A model generated the notes under the pieces. That model saw only the letters and a program-made list of their open reading frames with translations. It made no database searches and was not told where the DNA came from. A program made the position numbers and the translations under genes. Positions 20,453 through 30,351 of a DNA stretch of 64,000 bases are shown piece after piece. The stretch comes from Lodderomyces elongisporus. Taxonomy: Eukaryota; Ascomycota; Pichiomycetes; Serinales; Debaryomycetaceae. Position 1 is the stretch's first letter; every line of letters begins with the position of its first letter. The DNA is taken from assembly GCF_030384665.1 (NCBI RefSeq), contig NC_083673.1, positions 3,233,501 to 3,297,500 on the forward strand, given 5' to 3'.

Positions 20453-22429
20453 TCAGCCCAAAACAGAGTCAATCTCTTTGCACAAATAGTCACATTCTGC
20501 AGTGTAGTCAATATCTGTTAATCCCATGCACTGGTATCTAATCTTTAATTGATCATTAAATGTATCCTGCTTGGCCCTGATTCTAAAGTTGAACTCTCTA
20601 AAGTAATTTCTATGGATCACTTCTGCTGCAGCGTTTTGGTTCTCCTGGCTCAACTCCACTAACTCATTTGCTTCCATTCCCAACAATTTCTTGGCTTGTT
20701 CATCAAACAAAGTCACCCAGATTTGTCCCGAAGCATCCATAATTCCACAATTAAGAATATACCTCCATGTGGGTCTATCAAATTCCATGTTACAACGCTC
20801 GCATCTCCATTTATCGTCGTATTGCACTAATTTTTTATTACATGGATTTTGTCTTGCTCCCGCGCCCGACAAAGACGCGTCTCCAGATTGCGATAAGATG
20901 TTTGGGCATGCTGGGTATGCAAAGTTTTCTGGTTTAGCATAGGATAAACTAGCCTTTGTACTAAAATATTCAAGTTTTTCACCACCATTTTGACCACCAA
21001 TGTTTTCATCTTCAACTTGCGAAATCATTTTTCTTTGGGCAAATCTTTCCATAACCGAAAGGTTGTTACTTCCAGCGCCAGACTCTGTCTTGAGTGATTT
21101 GTAGTTTTCCTTAACTCCAATATTATCGTACCATCCTTTCAAATGGTACGATTCTGGAATGCCCGGATTTGCAATAAGCGATCCGGATTGTGTAAGACTC
21201 AATGTTCTTCCGTTAAAGTCGGAGACTTTACAACCTTTAAATGCAATCACTGAACCTTCCTCTACGGCAAAGTCTGCTGCTGTTTGGTTCCAAAGACCAA
21301 TATCTACAGCAAATCCCGATTCATCAACAATAGTGATATCCCTTCTATCAAAAGCTTTACCAGTCGACTTGGCAGTAATCTGAAAAGGTGGATTAACCAC
21401 TTTTAAAGCACCAATAACATCCACGATAGCGTTTGCATCCAAGTTTTGAATCTGGTCAAGCTTGACAAAATTGAAATTGAGTTTAGGAACGTTTGATTCA
21501 TCAAAACACTCGGTGATTTCTGAGTCCTTTTCCAATTGCAATTCATATGGATGCGTCAAATTGTTAAACTTTTTCCTCGCAGCAGCAACTTTTGCCTTTG
21601 AGATGTAGTAAACTTTTCCCTCCTCAAGAATATTATAGGCTTTTTCTGCAGTTTCGTTGAATGCGGAAGCTTTGATTTCGTCCGACTCGTCGAGAAAATT
21701 AACACTAAACACTTTACCTTCGCCCTTTGCATTGGACCAAGTTCTCAATTCACCTTTGTACGATACACGCGCTCTAATAGTCCAGTTGTTTTGGTATGGA
21801 GACAATGTTTCAATGGGTGAGATTCTTGGTCCGTTCTTGTCTCCAGCGCCCAAACCAACACCTCTTGGTTTGGGGTATTGTGGATTTTGTGCCACTGCCT
21901 GTTGTTGTTGTTGCTGTTGTTGTTGTTGTTGTTGTTGACCAGGGTATGTGGATTGTGCCACTGGTGGCGTGGCACCAGCTCCTCCTGGAGCTGGACTCTC
22001 ATTTCTATCAAGCGAATCGCCTCTCTTTGCTGTGATGGCAGCAGAAGCCTCGTCAGGGTGTTCGGCAAAATAGTCATCCACAGATATTGGCTTTTCAACC
22101 AATTTCTCTCCAGCATTGTTTAGCAATTCGAAATCCTCAATGAAAAAAAAGTGTTTGGTTGATGTCAAGGTACTAAATCTATTAACTTGGATGGTGGCGT
22201 ACCTCGAAACGTTGTTATTTTCCAAATACGCTGTACAATTCTCATTGATCAAACCATGGGTCGAATATACACCATCACTCAAAAGAATACGGTACTTTCT
22301 TTGGTTGTTCACGGTGTCAACAGCCTTCATGTTTGTGATTTGAAACACGAGGGGACATTTAACTTTATCATGAGTATCTTTGTGGAATGCCTTTTTCAAA
22401 GCACCCTTCGATAACGGAAACGAAGTCAT
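20453..22429 (-). CDS. RFA1: replication protein A large subunit
   Basis: The 658-residue RPA70 subunit binds single-stranded DNA in replication, repair and recombination as part of the RPA heterotrimer. It has an N-terminal protein-interaction OB fold (residues 1-130), a disordered linker with a polyglutamine run (about 170-185) encoded by CAA/CAG repeats, then DNA-binding OB folds A and B (I-R-A-R-V-S-Y-K-G-E-L begins fold A) and fold C with a four-Cys zinc ribbon (C-P-N-I..., N-P-C-N, C-E-R-C). The zinc ribbon carries a Ser/Gly/Ala-rich insertion of about 15 residues after its first Cys. Yeast Rfa1 is 621 residues. An ACGCGT box lies about 150 bp upstream. Confidence 0.95.
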   Translation of the reverse strand: MTSFPLSKGALKKAFHKDTHDKVKCPLVFQITNMKAVDTVNNQRKYRILLSDGVYSTHGLINENCTAYLENNNVSRYATIQVNRFSTLTSTKHFFFIEDFELLNNAGEKLVEKPISVDDYFAEHPDEASAAITAKRGDSLDRNESPAPGGAGATPPVAQSTYPGQQQQQQQQQQQQQAVAQNPQYPKPRGVGLGAGDKNGPRISPIETLSPYQNNWTIRARVSYKGELRTWSNAKGEGKVFSVNFLDESDEIKASAFNETAEKAYNILEEGKVYYISKAKVAAARKKFNNLTHPYELQLEKDSEITECFDESNVPKLNFNFVKLDQIQNLDANAIVDVIGALKVVNPPFQITAKSTGKAFDRRDITIVDESGFAVDIGLWNQTAADFAVEEGSVIAFKGCKVSDFNGRTLSLTQSGSLIANPGIPESYHLKGWYDNIGVKENYKSLKTESGAGSNNLSVMERFAQRKMISQVEDENIGGQNGGEKLEYFSTKASLSYAKPENFAYPACPNILSQSGDASLSGAGARQNPCNKKLVQYDDKWRCERCNMEFDRPTWRYILNCGIMDASGQIWVTLFDEQAKKLLGMEANELVELSQENQNAAAEVIHRNYFREFNFRIRAKQDTFNDQLKIRYQCMGLTDIDYTAECDYLCKEIDSVLG

Positions 22430-23214
22430 CTTTTAGTGTAAATAGACAAATATAGATGGGTTTGGTTACTATATAGTTAGTGATTGTAATTGTGACAATG
22501 ACTGATGTTTGGGATTTTCTTCTTCTTTATCCTTTTCGTATTCTTTTACAATCGCCTTCCTTGAATCTTTTCCTGACGCGTTTGCTTTCCTCTTTATTTG
22601 GCGTCTTTTTTTTTTTTCTTTGTACTTTTTTATTTTAACATTCTTTTGCCTACGTGCGTGCCTACGTGCGTGTTTGTTCGTGTTTATTTGTGTTTATTTG
22701 TTCTTTTCCTCTTCTATATTTATTTGTCGTGTACATGGACTCAACTTTATGAGAAGGGATCAATGGGAGTAGGACAGACATACAACTAAACAGAGCTGGT
22801 CTCATACGAACTTCGATTGTGGATTGCAAAGTACTTTGAATGCACAAGGTCGATACTTGAAAGATCAACTTTTTTGATTTTTCCTTATTTGATTTTGATT
22901 CTTTTTGTCTACAAAGACTCCATCGAGTGTTTTGGTAATGTAAAAAATTCTAAAAAAATAAAAAAAAATCTGTTGTATCTCTACGACACAATATATGAAG
23001 TAATATAAAAGCACAATCTAAATATCTTTGATTTTAATGGTTAACATCTTTTCTTTTCATGCCACTTTAGCCATCTTAAGCAACTTTGACACTTTGTTCG
23101 CTGTTCTTTGTCTGTCCAACCAAGTTGAACTCTTCTTTACTAAAACAAGTAAGAATATATATATATATATATATTTAAAGAAACAATTCTTTTTTTTGGC
23201 TTTTGAAACATTTT
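22430..23214. other. RFA1 promoter and STR3 downstream region
   Basis: 785 bp holding the MCB site, a duplicated CCTACGTGCGTG (about 22650-22671) and a (TA)n run near 23156-23174 just after the STR3 stop. No gene is seen. Confidence 0.55.
22576..22581. promoter_or_regulatory. MCB-type site ACGCGT upstream of RFA1
   Basis: A perfect MluI cell-cycle box 147-152 bp upstream of the RFA1 ATG. In yeasts MBF binds this hexamer to drive G1/S transcription of replication genes. It is predicted from sequence. Confidence 0.5.
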
Positions 23215-24438
23215 CTAAAGTTTTGGTTGCAAGTCGACTGCATTGAATAATTCATCCTTGTAGTTGACTTTTACAGCGCCACTCTTTAACAATGCCTTGG
23301 TCAAATCGTCAATCAAGTCATCAACATTCTCTATACCAATGCATAATCTAATCAAATCTTCAGGAAATTCTCTTTCCTCTCTTGTTTTTGCATCTATTGA
23401 AGCATGCGACATTCTACAAGGCATTGAGATTAACGAGTTCACACATCCAAAAGAAACGGCAATACCAAAAATGTCTGTGTTTTCCACAATCTTTTCACTC
23501 AATTTGATAGAGCCTGTTTCGAAAGATAATACTGCCCCAAACCCTGAACACATGGATGCATGCAACTCATACTGTGGATGTGATTTTAGTCCAGGGTACC
23601 TTACTTTAAACCCTATATTCTCCAAAAACTTGGCAATCTTGATACAATTATCTTGCTGTCTTTCAATACGCACAGCAAGAGTTTTTAAACCTCTGGACAA
23701 TAACCAACAATCAAAGGGTGATAATCCGCAACCAGTAGAGTTGATCACGTAATATAATTGTTCCGAAAGCGGGGTTGAACGAGTGGCAATGACACCAGCC
23801 ATGATATCATGATGACCATTGAGATATTTTGTTGCTGATTCGTATTGGATATCTACTCCCAAATCAAGAGGAGTCATGAATATTGGCGACATCATGGTAT
23901 TATCAAACACAACAATTAAATCTGGATTAACCAGATGACCATAATCTGCTATACTCTTGACATCAACGACTTTGATTAATGGGTTTGTGGGAGATTCCAA
24001 AAATATCATTCTTGTCTTTTCGGTGATTTTCAGCTTTATCAACTCTGTGTTTGTAGTATCATAGTGGTGGGCTATCAAATCGCCCTTTTTGTTTAAATAT
24101 GTAAGTAATCTATGTGTACCGCCATACAAGTCGTCGCCGGCAATGACTTCATCACCTGGTTTCAACAACCTAGTAATAACATCAAGACATCCCATTCCAG
24201 AGGACACGGCAAATGCATGCTTTGCTTTCATAATTTTGGCCAAATGTGTTTGCAAATGTGTCCTTGTTGGGTTACCGGAACGAGTATAGTCATATGCACC
24301 CATATTTGAAAGCGAGGGTTGCTTAAAAGTAGCGGATTGGTATAATGGAGGAACTGAAGCATTGTATTGGTCTCCCGATTTCGAAAGCACTAGTTCCGTC
24401 TCTAGACTATAAGTCTTTTCCTTCTTTGGTGGTGTCAT
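23215..24438 (-). CDS. STR3: cystathionine beta-lyase (Str3-like)
   Basis: A 407-residue PLP enzyme of the Cys/Met metabolism family. Str3 cleaves cystathionine to homocysteine, pyruvate and ammonia, on the route from cysteine to methionine. R-S-G-N-P-T-R binds the cofactor phosphate, and K204 in S-A-T-K-Y-L-N-G-H-H-D carries PLP. Motifs such as N-S-T-G-x-G-L-S-P, P-C-R-M-S-H-A-S-I-D and C-I-G-I-E-N match Str3 more closely than Cys3 or Str2. It lacks the C-terminal extension of the yeast protein (465). The upstream region has a GA-rich stretch and, 0.9-1.1 kb away, a Gcn4-type site and three CACGTG boxes. A peroxisomal location is not obvious: the C-terminus is P-K-L. Confidence 0.85.
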   Translation of the reverse strand: MTPPKKEKTYSLETELVLSKSGDQYNASVPPLYQSATFKQPSLSNMGAYDYTRSGNPTRTHLQTHLAKIMKAKHAFAVSSGMGCLDVITRLLKPGDEVIAGDDLYGGTHRLLTYLNKKGDLIAHHYDTTNTELIKLKITEKTRMIFLESPTNPLIKVVDVKSIADYGHLVNPDLIVVFDNTMMSPIFMTPLDLGVDIQYESATKYLNGHHDIMAGVIATRSTPLSEQLYYVINSTGCGLSPFDCWLLSRGLKTLAVRIERQQDNCIKIAKFLENIGFKVRYPGLKSHPQYELHASMCSGFGAVLSFETGSIKLSEKIVENTDIFGIAVSFGCVNSLISMPCRMSHASIDAKTREEREFPEDLIRLCIGIENVDDLIDDLTKALLKSGAVKVNYKDELFNAVDLQPKL

Positions 24439-26010
24439 GTGGTTGATGAATATATTTGTCTATTATTTTATGATTAATCAAAAAGAAAATTTAAAGAAAA
24501 TCGTTGCTTGATGTTGACTTGATGTATAAAATGTGTGTTTTACTTAATACTAGCAACGCAGTTGCAAATGATGATATTGATACTATGGAAAATTATAAAA
24601 ACAGTAAAAAAATGTCAAATAATTGAAATATTGAAAAAAGTAGTAGTAAAAAAAAGAAAAACCAAAACTTATTGCTCTTTAATTCTTTTGAGGGGGAAGG
24701 AGAGAGTGAGAGAGCGAGAGAGCGAGAGAGAGAAAGAGAGAAGTGGAAGTAGAAGGGGAAGGGGAAGAACTGAATGTGAGGGGGGTTTTTTTTTATCTGT
24801 TGAATTTCGCCTTGAAAACTTTCGGTGACTCTTTTTGACGAGAGAATAACCTCAACCATGTATGAGCCACCTCAAAAATATTCTAGCATTTAGATGTTCT
24901 TGAAGCAAATTTTCAATTAAAGGGTAAAGAGAAAAAGGTTTCAATCTTTATTAGATATTCCCCTGTTTCTACGTGAATCAAGACTTTGAAATTTATTTTT
25001 GTTTTGATTTTTTGAAGCTTTGTTTCATGCCCAACAGTCTTCTTACGTATTACCACATTTTGTACATCGTTATTCTGTTATAAACACATCTTGTGTAGAC
25101 TTGCACAATGATGTTGGGACAGCGCAAAAGAGATGATAATTCTAAAAAAAAAAAAGAAGACATTGGTACAAGCTTATAAAAATACATTTCCTACATCAAC
25201 TTATCATACAAAAGCTTCATAGTATCAAAAAAAGCAAAGCATTTTACCAACCATCTCGATAATGGCGTTTAGCCTATATTTTTTATTTGTAAAATTTCCA
25301 AACAGTGTGGCTCATTCTTTTTTTTGGCCTTCTAAAATAATTATCTCGTTATTTACTTTGACTCATTTGACTCCGTTTCCGGCTCTTTTTTTTTTCTTTT
25401 TATTTTTCAACTTTTCTGTTCTGTTCTGTTCTTTTTTTTTTTTTTGAAATGAAATTGGACATTTCACGTGAATCGTTATCATCAAGAATTCTTCACATGA
25501 CCATATCACAAGATTTGTATCACGTGATACATAATGACCCAGGCCACGTGATTAATGTACTTACTTGGTAGTAGAATGATGGATATATGGAGTACTCTGA
25601 ATACTTTAGGTACTTTCAAGCCTCAATTTGTTATTGTTTGTTTTTGTTTTGTTTTGTTTTGTCTTGTTTTGTTTCTCAATCAGATCATAATCATTTGAGT
25701 AATAACAGCATTACATTAATAGACAGAACGAGAGACAGGAGAATTGTAAGTGTGTCTAGGCGTTTGTATATTCATGTGTGTTTGTTTATGCAATATTAAT
25801 AGTATTTCCTCAAGAGCTTCAAGAGTAGAAATGTATATATAATCTCAAAATCTAAAACTTTTACTCCATCTTTTTCATTTTTCTAGCTGTTTTTTTTTTT
25901 AATTATTATTCTTTAAATTTTTTTTATTTTTTATTCAAATTTTTGCTTCATTAAAGTTTGTCTATAAATACCTTCCATGTTTCTATATGAGAAAGTAGAA
26001 TTTTCCACAA
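24439..26010. other. 1.6-kb region upstream of STR3, downstream of the complex I gene
   Basis: It holds a GA-rich purine run (about 24690-24780), AT-rich DNA, the Gcn4-type and CACGTG sites, and TTTTG repeats near 25640-25670. The small open frames are T-rich low-complexity and not convincing. Confidence 0.5.
25465..25550. promoter_or_regulatory. cluster of three CACGTG boxes (Cbf1-type)
   Basis: CACGTG occurs at 25465-25470, 25521-25526 (within TCACGTGA) and 25545-25550, and TGACTCA lies at 25359-25365. Cbf1 binds CACGTG and, with Met4, drives sulfur assimilation genes in yeast. The nearest sulfur gene, STR3, starts about 1.03 kb away, and the adjacent gene on the other side ends here. The regulatory target is inferred. 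Confidence 0.4.
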
Positions 26011-26751
26011 CTACAAGTCAGCTCTGGTGAACTTTCTCATATCATTGGGTTCCTTGCTCAATAGTACCTTTTGACCACTAAATGGTTCGCAAGACTCCCT
26101 CTTGTTCAATACTGGTCCAACACCGATTTCACTCAATTCGAAATTGTCCCCACCTTCTTTCAATTTCTTCAACAAATCAACTGTTGCCTCAGGTGTCAAA
26201 TCTTCATGGTAATCATCATTTACGGCAAGCATTGGTGCATTGACACATGCACCTAAACATTCAACTTCTTGTAATGTAAAGAGTTTGTCTGGTGTAGTTT
26301 GGCCTGGCTTTATTTTCAAGTAGCCCTTGATCGCATCCATGATACCATCACTTCCACATAATTGACATGGTGTGGTGGTACACACCTGGATATTGTATTT
26401 ACCCATTGGATGTCTATTGTACATTGTGTAAAAAGTGGCAACTTCGTAGACTCTCATTGGTGGCATATCCAACAATTTGGCAACGTAGTTCATTACTGAA
26501 ATTGAAGTGAATCCCAATTGACGTTGACCCAAGTCCAAAAGAGGCATGCATGCTCCTTTTTTGTATTGAGGAGGGTACTTGGCGATGATTTCTTCAGCTC
26601 TCTTTTTGTTTTCGGAATTAAACTCAAATGGTAAAGTTGTATTGTCTTCTTTTGTTTCTCTATGTACTGATATGATGGAAGAAGATCTTTTTGCAATGTG
26701 GGTAGTAGCTGTTGCTCTAACAGGAATGGAAGAAATTAGACGTGATAACAT
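26011..26751 (-). CDS. NADH:ubiquinone oxidoreductase 24 kDa subunit, mitochondrial
   Basis: The 246-residue homologue of bovine NDUFV2 and bacterial NuoE, a matrix-arm subunit of complex I that binds the N1a 2Fe-2S cluster. The cluster ligands are C124, C129, C165 and C169 (C-x4-C and C-x3-C). The first 30 residues are rich in Arg, Ser and Ala without acids, a typical mitochondrial presequence. Complex I is missing from Saccharomyces, so the gene points to another lineage. The length matches fungal homologues (about 240-270). Confidence 0.93.
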   Translation of the reverse strand: MLSRLISSIPVRATATTHIAKRSSSIISVHRETKEDNTTLPFEFNSENKKRAEEIIAKYPPQYKKGACMPLLDLGQRQLGFTSISVMNYVAKLLDMPPMRVYEVATFYTMYNRHPMGKYNIQVCTTTPCQLCGSDGIMDAIKGYLKIKPGQTTPDKLFTLQEVECLGACVNAPMLAVNDDYHEDLTPEATVDLLKKLKEGGDNFELSEIGVGPVLNKRESCEPFSGQKVLLSKEPNDMRKFTRADL

Positions 26752-28907
26752 TGTGAATAACTAGTGGTATGTGACTATTCGGTAACTTGCAAATACAATG
26801 CTGGGTGATTAACTATATATAAAAGTGATGATGATTTATTTAGAATAACAACAATAATGAAGGACGAAAAAAAGAATATATTCTTGTTACTGAAGGAAGC
26901 AAAGTCTCTAAAGTTTTTGGAAAAGTGGAAAAGTGAGTTGCTTATTTGACCTCAAGTAAGTGTAAATGTTTCTAAACGGTAGTTGAGTTCTACTTCAAGG
27001 GGAGAGGTATCAATTGTTAAAAAGTGTTTTTTTTTTATGTTGTTGTTGTTATTGTTAAATGATGGGTTTTTTTTTCGCTTTGGTCAAAGTAGTCTCTGTC
27101 TCTTGTCTTTTGAATTTTCTTTTTTTTTTTTTTATTCTCATAAACTCCTTAACTATGAAAGGCTGTTTTGCTTTGTATGTGTGTATGGGTGCGAAGTTAT
27201 TATACCAGTTAGTAATTTTGTTTCGATATTTTTTGATTGGTTTAATTTTAAGTGAGGGTCACTTTTTGAATCTATGTGTCTATGTGTGTGTGTGGGGAGG
27301 GGGGGAAGGAAAGAAGGGCAGAGAATATTGTTTTACAACGCTACCAATTTGAAATGAGTAGGATAACTTTCGAAAAAGATGAGCTTATCTACTAATCTAC
27401 ATGTTTACTTGTTTACTTACATACTTGTTTACTTGTTGTCTTAAATTCTTAATGATGTTGTTTTGTATTTAGCTAATGTACTTATTCGTATAGATTGTTT
27501 TAAAAGCAAACCAAGGTATATTGATTCCATTTAATTTATAAGCAATGTGCAAAGTTTTGGAGAAGAAAAAAAAAAAAGAGCTATGTTATGAGAACTTTAC
27601 TATTGGGTGCAACAACGACAAAGTAATGTTTACACCAAAAAAAAAGGAGATGTAAAAATTTTATAATAGTTTTTATTTCTACGTGAACACCTAATACCTT
27701 TCCATACTGCAATAGGAGGAAAAAATCTAGCCCTTTTTTCCTTTTTTCTTCTTGATTTTTAAAAAGTATGGAGGCAGGAGAAGGAGGAAGGAAAGTGAGA
27801 GGGGAGTTGGTGAGAAAAAAGTCTACTAAGCAACATTATTTCGCATGATTAAAATATAGGAAATAAATTGATCTGTAAATGAATTAATGAATGACAGACT
27901 GATATGTATGCTACCAAATGTCTGTTAGTCGTTGCCCTTTTTTTGGTGGCTTTCTGTTGCCAAACGTGAATCAAATTTTTCTCCCTTCTTTTTTTAGATG
28001 CCGCATTTTGCTTTTGCTTTTGCTTTTGCTTTTGCTTTTGCTTTTGCTTTTGCAGCCGATAGTCATTCAAATCCTCCAATGCTTTAACTAGAAGATCCCT
28101 GTCCCTAAAGAAATACCATTATCAGTAAAAAAACGTCTCATTAAGCTTTATACAGACTAAATAAAAAGAGAGTGAAAAAATAAAAATGTATAGGCTCTAA
28201 AACCTTCCAGAAACACCTGTTTGACTCCGCATTTACTTGTACTTTTTTTTCTTTCTTTGGACTAGCTTTGATTTTTACACCTTATCGCTTGAAATTGTAA
28301 GCTTTACTGCATAAGTACCCGACTGTCACTACTGCCACCACTGCTGCTGCTGCTGCTGCTGCTGCTGCATAAACTATATTATACTCAAGAGATGAATGGA
28401 AGTTGGACATTACCTTGTCATCCAAGTAAAACTCAGCGATAACGTGAATTCATGCATGATAATGTTTTAAGGGGTTGCTTTAGACTTGAGGAGAAATCCA
28501 CAAAATAATTATGAGAAAAAAAATACTCAATATTTCATCCCTTAATCTTTCTCTCTCTCTGTACTTGGGCCACCTCCCTGCCCCCTTCTTTCCTTCGGTT
28601 CTTCAATATCAATTGCAAATTCAGTCTTGCTTTTTTTAAATTGTTTTTTTTTTTAACTTTGATTCTTCTACAATATTTAAATAGCCTTCATGCCAGGTTT
28701 AGAAGAATATTGCAAAGTACATTATACTGTTGTTCCTTTTCCTTTGTTTTTTTTTTCTTTCTGATTTTTGTTCTCATTAATACATATATTATCTTTTTGG
28801 ACTTTGATTAGTTGTTTTTGTTGCTTTGAATTGACTATTCAATAAGTTTTCAAAGTTTTCATATATATATATTGCAAACTATTCTACTTAACATTACACA
28901 TACAAGT
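26752..28907. other. 2.2-kb intergenic region with simple repeats
   Basis: It holds the promoter of the complex I gene, T/A homopolymers, a GT/G-rich patch (about 27285-27320), a CTTTTG hexanucleotide repeat (about 28007-28051) and a (CTG)9 run (28342-28368). A weak minus-strand frame at 27849-28110 and a 42-codon minus-strand frame at 28282-28410 are the only candidates for genes. Confidence 0.5.
28282..28410 (-). CDS. possible single-span membrane microprotein, 42 aa
   Basis: An ATG-initiated frame ends in TAA. The 42 residues are a short polar N-terminus, one strongly hydrophobic segment (about residues 12-33, built on nine Ala codons and then V/A/T/G/Y/L), and a basic tail K-A-Y-N-F-K-R. 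That is the layout of a tail-anchored or small inner-membrane protein. The alanines come from a CTG/GCA trinucleotide repeat, so it could be chance. No homologue is recognised. Confidence 0.2.
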   Translation of the reverse strand: MSNFHSSLEYNIVYAAAAAAAAAVVAVVTVGYLCSKAYNFKR

Positions 28908-29480
28908 ATGCCAAGACGTTCATCAAAAGAATCAGACTCGAAAGCGGGTATTTTCAATGTTGGTGATTCATTCACCACAGATGATTCGGCTGCAGCAGAT
29001 GAAGGATCGTGGGAGCAGCAAATGGACAAGGGAAATATGACACAGGATATAAAGTCTGGTGGCTACAGCAGAGACAATGCGGGTGGAACTGAAGATGACG
29101 ACGTTTCTCGCGACTTTGACGATGATATGGGGCATGTTTCCCATCGTGAACCCAGGACGTATCAACATCATTCGAGTTTGTTTGACTCTTTGCCCCACTT
29201 GAGCTGGGGCAGAAAAGGTGGTAGCGATGCTACAACTAAACCGCTTGATGATCAAATTAGTGACAAGAAGAGCACCAATACCGGTGATGATGGCTCTGGA
29301 GGTGGTGTTAGTGGTGCAGCTGGTGGAGGGAATGTTAGTGCTGGCGGCAGTACTGGAAGCGCTGGCGGTATAGCTGGTTTAGGTTTGCAAAGTAGAAGAG
29401 GAAGGGATGCGAGAAAGAGCAGTATTGTTGATGACGATGACGAAGACCATATTGATGACTTTGTCAATTTGTTGGGGTAG
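28908..29480 (+). CDS. unrecognised disordered acidic protein
   Basis: A 190-residue protein that I do not recognise. The frame is open to a TTG at 28872, but the first ATG is 28908 (M-P-R-R-S-S). The N-terminal half is charged with many Asp/Ser, the residues around 125-165 are Gly/Ala/Ser-rich low complexity, and the tail runs D-D-D-D-E-D-H-I-D-D-F-V-N-L-L-G, an acidic amphipathic end that could be a short binding motif. It has no Cys-rich, membrane or catalytic signature. The upstream DNA has a TATA-like run just before the start, which supports a real gene. Confidence 0.6.
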   Translation: MPRRSSKESDSKAGIFNVGDSFTTDDSAAADEGSWEQQMDKGNMTQDIKSGGYSRDNAGGTEDDDVSRDFDDDMGHVSHREPRTYQHHSSLFDSLPHLSWGRKGGSDATTKPLDDQISDKKSTNTGDDGSGGGVSGAAGGGNVSAGGSTGSAGGIAGLGLQSRRGRDARKSSIVDDDDEDHIDDFVNLLG

Positions 29481-30351
29481 CGAATAAAGCAGGTTTAGTT
29501 GGAGCAGAAGAGAAAATAGGCGTTGCTGCAAATGTCCATGGCGCTAAGATTGAATCATTTTGGGGGATTTTTCTATGGTGATGAGGATAGGTGAAACAAA
29601 AATAATAATAAAAAAACACCAAAAAAACACCGCGAAAATACCGAAACAAAGTAAGGTTGAAGGTAGGATCTTAGTTTGAAAACAAGGATAATGCAGTAAA
29701 GATGTTTACGTGTCAGGGGCGAATGCAATGGCGGTTGAGGGCATACTCATTTTGGTTTGCATTTTTGTATTGACTTTTTGATTTTTTATAGTGTATATGT
29801 TTTTCAATGAGTTTTTAACAATGAAAACATCCTGTTCAACAATGCAATTGTATAATCTACTGAATATACTTTATTCACCTTTATCTTACGTTCAACGTTC
29901 TATCGTGTATTCTTTTGAATCCAATAAGCTTTGTTTTTTTTCACACATCTTTAGTTGTCATCCTCTTCCAGAACAAGCAATACAAGGTAAAATAGTTTAA
30001 GCCAAAATCTTGCCAAAAAAAAAAAATAAAAATAAAATAAAAAACGAGAAAAGAGAAAAGAGAAAATTTGAAGTAATAAAAGAGACAAAAGAAGACAAAA
30101 CAGCAAAAAAAATAGGCATATAAAAATATATTCGCAATATCAAGATTCCACAAAAGACAGAGGAAATTTACCGCCCCTCTAAGAAAAAAAAATATATATA
30201 TATTATTTCAAACATCTAGGAAACTAAGACCAGCATATCCAACCATTGCGTAAGCTCTAAAACATATATACTTCGCTTTGCCGTTGCATATATATATACA
30301 CAAATACACACACACATATATACACACAGACTCACTCACGCAAACATTTTG
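29481..30351. other. intergenic region before CDH1
   Basis: 870 bp of A/T-rich DNA, ending in CA-rich repeats (about 30297-30330) in the CDH1 leader. No gene is recognised. Confidence 0.55.

Noticed and set aside
25465..25550. CACGTG boxes as a point-centromere element (CDEI)
   Set aside because: There is no matching CDEIII, and CTG-clade yeasts have regional centromeres.
27849..28110. Minus-strand frame with a Lys-Gln repeat and an upstream D-L-L-V-K-A-L-E-D-L-N-D-Y stretch after a TTTAG
   Set aside because: It looks like a 3' exon (a weak TACTGAT lies before the TTTAG), but I found no convincing donor or first exon, it has no ATG, and most of it is a hexanucleotide repeat.
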